Shown here: piece after piece, positions 7,502 to 15,204 of the stretch | Numbering within the stretch: the stretch's first letter is position 1 | How the letters are laid out: each line of letters opens with the position of its first letter | Origin: Trebonia sp963795335 | GTDB taxonomy: Bacteria; Actinomycetota; Actinomycetes; Streptosporangiales; Streptosporangiaceae | Direction of reading: 5' to 3' | NCBI GenBank assembly: GCA_963795335.1 | Contig: CAWCHI010000008.1 | Coordinates: forward strand, 124,001 to 188,000 | Length of the DNA stretch: 64,000 bases | The notes under the pieces: model-generated | The model's database searches: none | What the model saw: only the letters and a program-made list of their open reading frames with translations | What the model was told of the DNA's origin: nothing | Translations under genes and position numbers: made by a program

Positions 7502-9163
7502 CTAGACCTTCGGACGCGGACCGCTGGTCAGCACGAACCCTTCGTAATCGTGGCCGACTTGCTCCGCGCAGCGCTTCAGGTACTGGTCGAAGCCGCCGAT
7601 GTAGATCATGAAGTAGCGCGGCTTGCCGGGGATGTTGGCGCCGACGTACCACGAGTTGGCGTGCTGGAACAGGGTCTTGGCCGCCATCTCCGCCATTTCG
7701 GCCGCCCAGCCGTCCTCGGCCGCGGTGGTCGTGTCGATGGTCGCCACGCCCCGTTCCTCCATGTCCTGGATTACATCGGTCACCCAGTCGACCTGGCGCT
7801 CGCCCCCGGTGATCATCTGGGCGAGCACCCCGGGGCTGCCGGGGCCGTGGATCATGAACAAGTTCGGGAACCCGGCGACCAGGTAGCCGAGGTAGTTGGT
7901 CGGCCGCTCAGCCCACTTGTCGCGCAGGTCGACCCCGCCGATCCCGGTGACGTTCATCCGGGTCAGCGACCCGGTCACCGCGTCGAAGCCGGTGGCCAGG
8001 ATGAGGAGGTCGAGGTCGTACTCCCCGGCGGTGGTCTTCAGCCCGGTCGGGGTGATCTCGGTGATCGGGTCACTCCGCACGTCGACCAGGTGCACGTTGG
8101 GGCGGTTGAACGTCTCGTAGTAGCCGGTGTCCATGCAGATCCGCTTGGTCCCGATCGGGTAGGTCTTCGGGCACAGCAACTCGGCCGTGGCCGGGTCCTT
8201 GACGATCTGGCGGATCTTGTCCCGGACGAACTCGGCCGTGACCTCGTTCGCCTCCAGGCTCAGCATCGTGTCGAGGAAGGTGCGCAGGAACAGCAGCCCG
8301 TTGCGCTGCGCCCAGGCCTCTTCGAGGATGCGGGTGCGCTCCTCGGGCGTGTAGTCGAACACCGACCCGTACTGCGCGGTGCGCAGGTACCCCAGCGCGG
8401 GGCTCGTCCGCATCAGCTCCCGCCGCTCGGCGTAGTTCGCCTTCCAGTCATCCTCGTACTCGGCGGGGAGCGGCCGGTTGTTGGCGGGCAGGCTGTAGGC
8501 CGGGGTGCGCTGGAAGACGTACAGCTCCGCGGCCGTCTTGCCGACCTCGGTGATGGTCTGCAGCCCGGTCGAGCCGGTGCCGATCACCCCGACCCGCTTG
8601 CCCGCGAAGCTGACCTCCTCCTTGGGCCACATCGAGGTGTGGTGCCACTCCCCCCGGAACGTCTCCAGCCCGGGGAAGTCGGGGATGTTGGTCGCGTCGA
8701 GCGCGCCCGAGGCCCCGATGACGTACCGGGCGACCACGTGGTGGCCGGCCTCGGTGTGGACGTGCCAGCGCTGCTCCTGCTCGTCCCACCGCAGCCGGTT
8801 GACCCGGGAATTGAACCGGATCAGCTCACGCAGGCCGAACCGGTCGGCCACGTGGTTGGCGTAGGTCTCCAGGTCGGCCTGGGGGGAGAAGTACTCCGGC
8901 CAGTGCCACTCCTGCTGCAGCTCATCGTCGAAGGAGTAGGAGTACTGCATGCTCTCGATGTCGACCCGCGCGCCCGGGTAACGGTTCCAGTACCAGGTCC
9001 CGCCGACCCCGTCGCCGGCCTCGAACCCGATCACCTTCAGGTTCATCGCCCGCAGCCGGTAGAGGGAGTAGAGCCCGGAGAATCCGGCCCCGACCACGAC
9101 GGCGTCGGCCGTCTCCGTTCCCGCTGGTACCGCTGTGCCGAGCGCGGTGGATGTTGTCGTCAT
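7502..9163 (-). CDS. Flavin-containing Baeyer-Villiger monooxygenase
   Basis: FAD/NADPH enzyme of 553 residues, normal type I BVMO length, converting ketones to esters or lactones. An FAD Rossmann motif VVVGAGFSGLYS lies near residue 22. The diagnostic fingerprint FxGxxxHxxxWP is perfect (FRGEWHHTSMWP, about residues 167-178). A second nucleotide motif, GVIGTGSTG, follows at about 188. WYWNRYPGARVD is also typical of cyclohexanone and phenylacetone monooxygenase relatives. The start ATG/GTG region at 9163 is conventional. Ketones supplied by the adjacent alcohol dehydrogenases are plausible substrates. It is separated from the TetR gene by only 58 bases but may use its own promoter in the 9164-9290 region. 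Confidence 0.95.
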   Translation of the reverse strand: MTTTSTALGTAVPAGTETADAVVVGAGFSGLYSLYRLRAMNLKVIGFEAGDGVGGTWYWNRYPGARVDIESMQYSYSFDDELQQEWHWPEYFSPQADLETYANHVADRFGLRELIRFNSRVNRLRWDEQEQRWHVHTEAGHHVVARYVIGASGALDATNIPDFPGLETFRGEWHHTSMWPKEEVSFAGKRVGVIGTGSTGLQTITEVGKTAAELYVFQRTPAYSLPANNRPLPAEYEDDWKANYAERRELMRTSPALGYLRTAQYGSVFDYTPEERTRILEEAWAQRNGLLFLRTFLDTMLSLEANEVTAEFVRDKIRQIVKDPATAELLCPKTYPIGTKRICMDTGYYETFNRPNVHLVDVRSDPITEITPTGLKTTAGEYDLDLLILATGFDAVTGSLTRMNVTGIGGVDLRDKWAERPTNYLGYLVAGFPNLFMIHGPGSPGVLAQMITGGERQVDWVTDVIQDMEERGVATIDTTTAAEDGWAAEMAEMAAKTLFQHANSWYVGANIPGKPRYFMIYIGGFDQYLKRCAEQVGHDYEGFVLTSGPRPKV

Positions 9164-9293
9164 CGCCTAGCCTCCGAGCCATTGGACGCTTCCGGCCCCC
9201 GCCCCCGCGGTGTGGGGCGCCGTGTGTGATGCGCGCCACCTTCCTAATCTAACAGCGATCCAGTCACTGAACAGAGTGTCCATTCAGCGCTAA

Positions 9294-9315
9294 CCGCGCG
9301 CCAATTGGCGCGCGG
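9294..9315. repeat. Perfect 22-bp G/C-rich palindrome
   Basis: CCGCGCGCC-AATT-GGCGCGCGG is a perfect 22-bp inverted repeat, 131 bases upstream of the monooxygenase start. It has no T-run, so an operator or cruciform is as likely as a terminator. It opens a gene-poor stretch (9164-9922) with several other palindromes. Confidence 0.6.
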
Positions 9316-9402
9316 AGGCTCCTGCGGGGGCGGCCTGTTCCCGTTCCGCCCACTCCGGGCCGCTGCGCTGGTTACCACAGGCCTCCAGTGCCCCATAAAG
9401 CC

Positions 9403-9447
9403 CCTATGGCCATAGGTGACCTACATGACCGATGTGACCCATGTAGG
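9403..9447. repeat. Cluster of two inverted repeats
   Basis: A perfect 14-bp palindrome CCTATGGCCATAGG (9403-9416) is followed at once by 8-bp arms CCTACATG/CATGTAGG (9420-9427 and 9440-9447) around a 12-base loop. GTGAC/TGACC words recur through the stretch. No protein-coding frame is convincing here. It may be a regulatory or remnant sequence. Confidence 0.45.
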
Positions 9448-9575
9448 GGCACAGGACCCACAGGACCTGCGTGACCCACGTGCAGCGTGAGCGACCACCG
9501 AGCCGGGCCCGGCGACCTTCCGCGCCGCCTCGGTCGTCACATGCGCTGCGACGTCCAGCTGTCGAACGAGATGAC

Positions 9576-9610
9576 GGAAACTTTTATGCGCCAGCACACC
9601 AATAGTTTCC
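9576..9610. repeat. 35-base imperfect palindrome, copy A of a two-copy element
   Basis: GGAAACT and AGTTTCC arms enclose 21 bases. A second 35-base element at 35050-35084 has identical arms, the same spacing and a related core (GTGTG..GG.GCA.AAA on the minus strand). Similarity continues outside: a GGAA..TTTT word sits just beyond the same end of each copy. It lies in a noncoding stretch about 410 bases upstream of the Baeyer-Villiger gene. Confidence 0.55.
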
Positions 9611-9765
9611 CCTTCGCCGAAAAGTTCCGCCTTGACGGCGCGCCGCGGCGACCGCTTCGCACCACTGATCACAGGTGCCTCACGGGTGCATTCACAGTCG
9701 AGGCTTACGGGGGCAGAACGGGAGGGCCGGCGCTGCCGGTCCCCAGGTACTCCAGAACCCGCCCG

Positions 9766-9922
9766 CGGTCGGCCACCGGTGCGGCCGGTGCGGCCGGTGC
9801 GGCCGGTGGTGCCGCCGGTGCGGCTGACGGTGCTGGAGGGGGCGCGGTTGACGGTGCGGCCGCCGGTGCCGTCGGTGCGGCTGACGGTGGTGTCGGCGGT
9901 GCGGCTGACGGTGCGGGAGGGG
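9766..9922. repeat. Degenerate GGTGCGG-type tandem repeat
   Basis: About 155 bases of repeating units close to GGTGCGGCC and GGTGCGGCTGAC, directly after the decarboxylase stop. The longest frames through it give only alanine/proline or alanine/glycine runs. I treat it as noncoding simple-sequence DNA, although a frameshift at the end of the decarboxylase could in principle fuse a P/A-rich tail. Confidence 0.6.
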
Positions 9923-11287
9923 CTAGCTGGCCGCCGCGCGCAGCGCGGCCAGGCTCCGGGTTACGTCCTCGTCGGTGGTGGACCAGTTGCTGACCGAGAT
10001 CCGCAGGACCGCCTGCCCCCGCCAGCGCGACCCGGTCATCCAGGCGGTGCCGTCGGCCAGCAGCCGGCGGCTGACCTGCTGGGTGCGCGCATCCGGGCCG
10101 AAGCTGGCCGATACCTGGGAGAAAACCACGTCGTTGAGCACGCTGGCACCGTCGATGGCGGCGATGCCGGCCGCGAAGGCGCGGGCGTGGCGGCAGAAAC
10201 CGTCGACCAGGTCGGCCACGCCCTGGCGGCCCAGGGCGCGCAGCACCGCCCAGACTGGAATGGCGCGGGCGCGCCGGGACATCTCGGGGACGGTTTCGCA
10301 CGGGTCGCCCGCGGCGTCCTGAATGAAGTAGTCGGCCGCGCCCATCGACATCGCCGCCCGCAGCGCGGCCCGGTCGGCCACGATGGCGAGGCCGCAGTCG
10401 TAGGGGACGTTGAGCGTCTTGTGCGCGTCGGTGGTCCACGAGTCAGCCCGCTCGTAGCCCCGGGTCAGCGCCCGGGTGGCGGGCGAGGCCGCCGCGAACA
10501 GCCCGAACGCGCCGTCGACGTGAACCCAGGCCCCGTGGGCGCGGCTGGCCGCGATCGCCTCCGGGAACGGGTCGAACGCCCCGGAGTGCAGGTTGCCCGC
10601 CTGCAGCACCACGATGACCGGGCCCGCGGGCCCGGCCGCCAGCGCCGCCGCCAGCGCCGCCGGGTCGATGCGGCCCTGGTCATCGGCCGGCACCGGCTCA
10701 GGCGCGCCGAGGCCGAGGTAGCGCAGGGCCAGGTCGACGGTGTCGTGGCGCTGCGCGCCGGCCAGCACCCGGATCCGGGGCGCGCCGGACAGGCCGTCAC
10801 GTCCCACATCCCAGCCGGCCCGGCTCAGCAGCGACTCACGGGCGGCCGCCAGGCAGGTGAAGTTGGACATCGTCGCTCCGGTGACGAAGCCGACGCCGCT
10901 GGCCGCGGGCAGCCCGAGCAGGTCGAGCAGCCAGGTGCTGGTCACGTCTTCGACCGCCGCGTGGGCCGGGCTCACCGCGCGCAGCACCGCGTTCTGATCC
11001 CAGGCGCTCACCAGCCAGTCGGCTCCGAGCGCGGCCGGGTGGGCGCCGCCGATGACCATGCCGAAGAACCGGCCCGAGGGCATCGCCACCAGGCCCGGGT
11101 CACAGGCGCGGGCGAGCAGGTCGACAACCTCGGCTGCGGGGGCCGGACCGGCCGGCAGTTCGGTTCCCAGTTCCCGGGTGACCTCCTCGGCCGTGACCCG
11201 GGCGGGCACCGGACGGGCGGCGAGGCTGTCCAGCCACTGCGTGGCGTGGCGGGCGGCGTGGTCGAGTGCTTCCTGCCGGTCGGTCAT
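9923..11287 (-). CDS. Group II PLP-dependent decarboxylase (aromatic-L-amino-acid decarboxylase family)
   Basis: Pyridoxal-phosphate enzyme of 454 residues. HVDGAFGLF holds the aspartate that contacts the PLP ring nitrogen. TDAHKTLNVPYDCG holds the Schiff-base lysine at about residue 288. GATMSNFTCLAAAR is the phosphate-binding region. Family members decarboxylate aromatic amino acids, glutamate or related compounds; some actinobacterial relatives act as aldehyde synthases. The gene stands alone on the minus strand, with MmcQ/GntR genes just upstream on the same strand (24-base gap). Co-transcription with those is possible. The substrate is not predictable. Confidence 0.92.
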   Translation of the reverse strand: MTDRQEALDHAARHATQWLDSLAARPVPARVTAEEVTRELGTELPAGPAPAAEVVDLLARACDPGLVAMPSGRFFGMVIGGAHPAALGADWLVSAWDQNAVLRAVSPAHAAVEDVTSTWLLDLLGLPAASGVGFVTGATMSNFTCLAAARESLLSRAGWDVGRDGLSGAPRIRVLAGAQRHDTVDLALRYLGLGAPEPVPADDQGRIDPAALAAALAAGPAGPVIVVLQAGNLHSGAFDPFPEAIAASRAHGAWVHVDGAFGLFAAASPATRALTRGYERADSWTTDAHKTLNVPYDCGLAIVADRAALRAAMSMGAADYFIQDAAGDPCETVPEMSRRARAIPVWAVLRALGRQGVADLVDGFCRHARAFAAGIAAIDGASVLNDVVFSQVSASFGPDARTQQVSRRLLADGTAWMTGSRWRGQAVLRISVSNWSTTDEDVTRSLAALRAAAS

Positions 11288-11310
11288 GCCGCCAGTATCC
11301 GCCGCCGGCG

Positions 11311-11829
11311 TCAGCGCCCGGGCAGCCCCCTCGACGTGAGCCAGTCGGCCGCGCGGCGGGCCGACGCCCGCGCCAGCCAGGCGTCAGCGACCATCTCAGA
11401 CAGCTCCTGGTAACTGAGGGCGGGCAGGTCGCGCTCGCGGATCAGGACCGAGAGGTGGCCGTCGAAGTGGGGGGTGGTGAAGAACGGCGCGTCCGGGTCG
11501 TCGACCAGCGACTGCTTGTCGGCCTCGGTCTCCACCCAGATCGCGATGACGTCGTCGTAGCGCTCCCCGGACGCGGGGTCGGCCGCGTCGGGGCGGGGGT
11601 TGCGGAAGAAGATGAACGACTTGCCGCCGACCTGGTAGACGGGTCTTCCCGCCGACCCCTTGACCGAGGTCACGTAGGGCATCGCGCGGGCCAGGGCGTG
11701 CACGTCGGCCGTACTGGCCGGACGGTCGGGGCTGGCCGGACGGTCGGGGCTGGCCGGGTGGTCGGAGCTGGCCGGGTGGTCGGGGCTGGCCGGACGGTCG
11801 GAGCTGTCCGGGTGCTCGGGCCCTGTCAC
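11311..11829 (-). CDS. MmcQ/YjbR-family protein with a repetitive N-terminus
   Basis: Small protein of 172 residues. The C-terminal ~125 residues match the MmcQ/YjbR fold: RPVYQVGGKSFIFFR, VIAIWVETEADKQSLVDD and FFTTPHFDGHLSVLI. Function in this family is poorly known; a CyaY-like or DNA-binding role has been proposed. The first ~40 residues are an 18-base tandem repeat (DHPASS/DRPASP hexapeptides, about five units, 11714-11815). The GTG start overlaps the TGA of the upstream GntR regulator, so the repeats are probably translated. The repeat number could vary between strains. Confidence 0.85.
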   Translation of the reverse strand: MTGPEHPDSSDRPASPDHPASSDHPASPDRPASPDRPASTADVHALARAMPYVTSVKGSAGRPVYQVGGKSFIFFRNPRPDAADPASGERYDDVIAIWVETEADKQSLVDDPDAPFFTTPHFDGHLSVLIRERDLPALSYQELSEMVADAWLARASARRAADWLTSRGLPGR

Positions 11830-12497
11830 TGGCCGACGCTCGCCCGGTAGGCGTCCGCCGTCCGCTCGGTGTGCGCGCGCATCAGCCGCTCGGCCGAGGC
11901 CGCGTCGCCGTCAGCGATCGCCTGGATCAGCACCTCGTGCTCGTGCCAGGCCTCGGCGCCGCGGGGACGGGCGATCGGCAGGTAGTACCAGCGGACCCGG
12001 CGGTCCAGGTGGGTCAGCAGCTCCGCCAGCACCCGGTTGCCGGAGATCCGCCCCAGGTAAGCGTGCAGCTCGGCGTTGGCGCGGACCAGGGCGGGGGTGT
12101 CGTCGGCGTCCAGGGTCGCCTCGCCCGCGGCCTGGAGCTCGCGCAGCCGGGCAATCTGCGGGGCGGTGGCGTGCTGGGCGGCCTCACGGGCCGCGTAAGC
12201 CTCCAGGGCGGAGCGGACGCCGAGCAGCTGGACGACCTCTTCCGCGGTGGGCACGTGGACGAAGGCGCCGTAGGCGGGGCGCAGCTCGACCCAGCCGTCG
12301 GCCGCCAGCCGTTGCAGCCCCTCGCGGACGGGCTGGCGGCTGACCCCCAGCTGCTCGGCCAGCTCCGACTCGACCAGATGCTGGCCGGGCTCGAGGGTCC
12401 CGCTGGCGATCATCTCGGCCAGGGCGTCGTAGACCGCCTGGCGCAGCGGCTCCGGGCGGGCGACCCGGCCCGGGCCGGCGGTGAGTGACTCACCCAT
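11826..12497 (-). CDS. GntR-family regulator (FadR/FCD subfamily)
   Basis: Regulator of 223 residues. The N-terminal winged helix includes EPLRQAVYDALAEMIASGTL and the recognition region ESELAEQLGVSRQPVREGLQ (about 18-75). The C-terminal FCD domain (about 95-215) keeps the metal-binding type histidine pattern (ELHAYLG, HEHEVLIQAIADGD). ATG at 12497 was chosen because AAGGGGA lies just upstream; a longer frame adds 16 residues with no such support. It is coupled to the MmcQ-like gene by a GTGA overlap. Its ligand is unknown. The neighbouring decarboxylase is a possible target. Confidence 0.93.
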   Translation of the reverse strand: MGESLTAGPGRVARPEPLRQAVYDALAEMIASGTLEPGQHLVESELAEQLGVSRQPVREGLQRLAADGWVELRPAYGAFVHVPTAEEVVQLLGVRSALEAYAAREAAQHATAPQIARLRELQAAGEATLDADDTPALVRANAELHAYLGRISGNRVLAELLTHLDRRVRWYYLPIARPRGAEAWHEHEVLIQAIADGDAASAERLMRAHTERTADAYRASVGQ

Positions 12498-12626
12498 GCT
12501 GCTCGTCCCCTTCCGCAGCGGCTTCCGCACGAGCGCGGGGCCCAAGCCGGCCCCGGGGGCACGCTACCCCGCCCGGCCGGCAATGTACACGCGACGCGGC
12601 CCCATGTCGTGCCCGGCCCGGGACGC

Positions 12627-13355
12627 CTAGATGTGCTCCATGATGATGACGCCGAGCGTGCCCGGTTCGAGGGCGTCGAAGACGTGCGGCACGTCGCCCG
12701 GGTAGCGCAGGTAGTCGCCCGGGCCGAGCTCGACCGCTTCGCCGACGGGGCCCGCCAGCACGCGGCCGGTACTGAGGATCACGTGTTCGATGGTGTCCGG
12801 TGTGTGCGCGCGGGCAAGGTGGCCCGCGCCGGGCTCGGCCCCCACCCGGTAGAGGTCGCGCCGGGCGCCGGGCGGGCAGGACGCCAGCATCGCCGCCTGG
12901 TACGGGTCATGCTCGGCCCGCATGACTGACCCCTCCCCGGCCCGGATCAGCTGGATGTCGCGCGGCGGCGGATCGATCAGGCGGCTGAGCGGCACGCCGA
13001 GCGCCGTCCCGAGCGCCCACAGCGTCTCCAGGGACGGGTTACCGGTGCCGTTCTCGAGCTGGGACAGGGTCGACTTGGCGATCCCAGCCCGCCGCGCCAG
13101 CTCGGTCAGCGACACCCCGGCCCGGGCCCGCTCGCGCCGCAGCGACGTCGACACCAGCGCGACGATGTCGCTCGCTGAGCCCTGACCGCCCAGGGCGGTA
13201 GCCGCGTTACCGGCCGTGGCTCGGCCCGGCGTGCAGGCTGTCGTTCCGGTGGCAGTGGTTCCGGTGGCAGTGGTTCCGGTGGCAGTGGTTCCGGTGCCAA
13301 GGTTCGCTCCAGACTCCGGTTTGTTCGGTTTGACGAACACGCTCCTATCGTTCAT
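12627..13355 (-). CDS. XRE-family regulator with C-terminal cupin domain
   Basis: Protein of about 242 residues. The lambda-repressor-like HTH (LRRERARAGVSLTELARRAG, then IAKSTLSQLENGTGNPSLET) is at about 68-125. A cupin sensor follows, ending HVFDALEPGTLGVIIMEHI. Between the start and the HTH is a low-complexity stretch with a 15-base tandem repeat encoding TGTTA three times, and the true start could be further in (GTG at 13340). Such XRE-cupin proteins often sit beside azlCD amino-acid exporters and repress them. Here azlC is divergent, 53 bases away, with inverted repeats in between. Confidence 0.9.
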   Translation of the reverse strand: MNDRSVFVKPNKPESGANLGTGTTATGTTATGTTATGTTACTPGRATAGNAATALGGQGSASDIVALVSTSLRRERARAGVSLTELARRAGIAKSTLSQLENGTGNPSLETLWALGTALGVPLSRLIDPPPRDIQLIRAGEGSVMRAEHDPYQAAMLASCPPGARRDLYRVGAEPGAGHLARAHTPDTIEHVILSTGRVLAGPVGEAVELGPGDYLRYPGDVPHVFDALEPGTLGVIIMEHI

Positions 13356-13365
13356 CATAACGAAC
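13323..13365. promoter_or_regulatory. Operator-like inverted repeats between the XRE-cupin gene and azlC
   Basis: Two related motifs lie in or beside the regulator start. GTTCG-6-CGAAC occupies 13323-13338. CGTT-CATCAT-AACG, nested with GTTC/GAAC, occupies 13349-13365. Both share a GTTCG...CGAAC core and sit between divergent genes, as expected for an autoregulated repressor that also controls azlCD. Confidence 0.5.
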
Positions 13366-13408
13366 ATGCAGACTTTCTGGCGAACATCTGCGGCGGCGCG
13401 GCCACGGG

Positions 13409-14189
13409 TTGCTGGCCCCCCCCGGTGACCGGGGCCTTCTGCGGGATATCGCCCTCGTCTGCCTGGCGGACGGGATCGTCGGGGTCTCGTTCGGGGCGAC
13501 GGCGGTGGCGGGCGGCCTGCCCTGGTGGGTCCCGGTGGGCCTGTCGGTGCTCGTCTTCGCGGGCGGCGCCCAGATCGCGGCGGTCGGCGTGGTCCTGGGT
13601 GGCGGGTCGCCGCTGGCGGCGGTGGTGGCGGGTGCGGTGCTGAACACCCGGCTGTTCCCCTACGGCCTGGCGGTCGCGGACGTCATCCGGCCCGGTGACG
13701 GCGGCGGGTGGCTGCGCGCGGCTGGCCGGGACGCACCTTATTACGGACGAGTCGGTCGCCTTCGCACTGCGCCAGCCCGACCCCGAACGCCGCCGGGCCG
13801 CCTTCTGGTCGTGCGGGGCCGGGCTGTTCGCGGTGTGGAACGTCGCCGTAATCCTCGGCGTGCTGGCCGGGTCGACGATCAGGAACACGGCCGCGTTCGG
13901 CCTCGACGCCACGTTCCCGGCGGTGATGCTGGCGCTGGCGCTGCCGACGCTCACCGCCCGGCCGACCCGCATCGCGGCCGGGGCGGGAGCGGTGCTCGCG
14001 GTCGCGCTCACCCCGGTGCTGCCCGCCGGGCTGCCCCTGCTGGCCGCCCTCGGCGGCCTCGGCCTGCGCGGCCGGGCCGGGCGACCGGGCGGGCGACGCT
14101 GGCGGCCGGGACGCCGACGGGGCCCCGGGCAGCCAGCTGCCGGATATACCGAACCAGCTGACCGGCCCGCTCCGGGAGGCGGGCGATGA
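13409..14189 (+). pseudogene. azlC: azlC branched-chain amino-acid permease subunit, interrupted by a frameshift
   Basis: AzlC-family membrane protein of about 255 residues if repaired. The N-terminal half (ADGIVGVSFGATAVAGGLPWW, VLNTRLFPYGLAVADVI) reads in one frame to about 13,730. The rest (THLITDESVAFALRQPD, FAVWNVAVILGVLAGSTI) reads in another, so one base is gained or lost near 13,700-13,735. The 5' end also has a run of eight C (13416-13423). With one C fewer, an upstream ATG at 13366 would join the frame. The final frame ends in an ATGA overlap with azlD, which supports the repair. With AzlD it exports branched-chain amino acids and analogues. The break may be a sequence error rather than real decay. 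Confidence 0.75.
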
Positions 14190-14497
14190 TGCCGATGACC
14201 GCGATCGTGGCGCTGGCCGCCGCCACCTACGCCTTCCGGCTGGCCGGGCCGCTGCTGCGGGGGCGGGTGACGGTCCCCGCCGCGGCCGAGCGGCTGTTCA
14301 CCGACGCGGCCGCGGTGCTGCTCATCGCACTGGCGGCGACGTCGGCGCTGACCGAGGGGCACGGCTTCGCCGGCTGGGCCCGCCCGGCCGGGGTCCTGGT
14401 CGCGGGCGTGCTGGCGGCCCGCCGGGCGCCGTTCCCGGTCGTGGTGATCGCCGCCGCCGGCAGCACCGCGCTGCTGCGGCTCGCGGGCGTAACCTGA
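14186..14497 (+). CDS. azlD: AzlD-family small subunit of branched-chain amino-acid exporter
   Basis: Small hydrophobic protein of 103 residues with three to four membrane segments (AIVALAAATYAFRLAGPLL, DAAAVLLIALAATSAL, PAGVLVAGVLAARRAPFPVVV). This is typical of AzlD partners. The ATG overlaps the TGA of azlC (ATGA). A second ATG three bases later is equally possible. It works with AzlC as a two-component exporter in the cytoplasmic membrane and is presumably controlled by the divergent XRE-cupin regulator. Confidence 0.88.
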   Translation: MMPMTAIVALAAATYAFRLAGPLLRGRVTVPAAAERLFTDAAAVLLIALAATSALTEGHGFAGWARPAGVLVAGVLAARRAPFPVVVIAAAGSTALLRLAGVT

Positions 14498-14539
14498 CCG
14501 CCGCCGCCACCCGCGGATGACAGGGCGGCCCGACGGGCG

Positions 14540-14565
14540 GAACGGGGCGAACCATGCCCCCGTTC
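14540..14565. terminator. Hairpin between convergent azlD and histidine phosphatase
   Basis: GAACGGGGC (14540-14548) pairs with GCCCCCGTTC (14556-14565) with one bulged C. It sits in the 74-base gap between convergent genes, the usual place for a bidirectional terminator in GC-rich actinomycetes, although there is no T-run. Confidence 0.45.
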
Positions 14566-14571
14566 GGTCGA

Positions 14572-15204
14572 TTACTGCTGGTCGTCGCCGGTGGCCGGGT
14601 CGGTCAGGGCCTCGGACTGGGCGACCACGTTGTACTCCATCAGCCGCCAGTGGTCATCCCGCCGCTCCAGCACCGACCAGGAGCAGTTGACCAGGCCGCC
14701 AAGGGTCGGCGCGCCCTCCGGCTGCAGGCCGAGGAGCCGCTCGAGGCCAAGCCGCAGGGCCGCCCCGTGGCCGACCACGACCGCGAGCTGGCCATCGCCG
14801 AGGCCGTCGGCGACGCGGGTGAGCGCGCCCGCCACCCGGTCGGCCACCACCGGGGTGGGCTCGCCGCCCGGCGGGTTCCAGGTGAGCCGCTCGGCCGGGT
14901 AACGCGTGCGGATCTCGTCGTCCGACAGGCCCTCCCAGTCCCCGCCGAAACGCTCGCGCAGGTCCTTGTCCGGCGTCACGGCGAGGCCGGTGAGCCGGGC
15001 GAGGGCGGCCGCGGTCTGCTGGGCGCGGGACAGGTCGGAAGCGACGATCGCGGCGGGGCGCAGGGTCGCCAGCCGCCGCGCGGCCTGCTCCGCCTGCGCC
15101 TGCCCGGTCGGGTCGAGGGGGATGTCGGTCTGCCCCTGAAACCGGTGCTCAGCGTTCCAGGTCGTCTGACCATGCCGCCACAGCGCCAGCCGCCGGGCGG
15201 TCAG
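14572..15204 (-). CDS. Histidine phosphatase family protein (phosphoglycerate mutase-like), probable CTG start
   Basis: Phosphatase of 210 residues. The catalytic motif LWRHGQTTWN lies near residue 8, and VVGHGAALRLGLERLLGL near 140 supplies the second histidine. There is no ATG, GTG or TTG upstream of the RHG motif in frame. A CTG that overlaps the rsfS stop (CTGA) gives a normal N-terminus, and the region between is fully open. Starting at the next GTG would delete the catalytic histidine. The pair rsfS-phosphatase is common in actinobacteria, where the enzyme is often annotated as a phosphoglycerate mutase-like or glucosyl-3-phosphoglycerate phosphatase. Exact substrate unknown. Confidence 0.85.
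   Translation of the reverse strand: MTARRLALWRHGQTTWNAEHRFQGQTDIPLDPTGQAQAEQAARRLATLRPAAIVASDLSRAQQTAAALARLTGLAVTPDKDLRERFGGDWEGLSDDEIRTRYPAERLTWNPPGGEPTPVVADRVAGALTRVADGLGDGQLAVVVGHGAALRLGLERLLGLQPEGAPTLGGLVNCSWSVLERRDDHWRLMEYNVVAQSEALTDPATGDDQQ

Noticed and set aside
9705..10439. Large minus-strand frame with a proline/alanine tail
   Set aside because: Most of it overlaps the decarboxylase out of frame and lacks any domain; the tail is the repeat tract.
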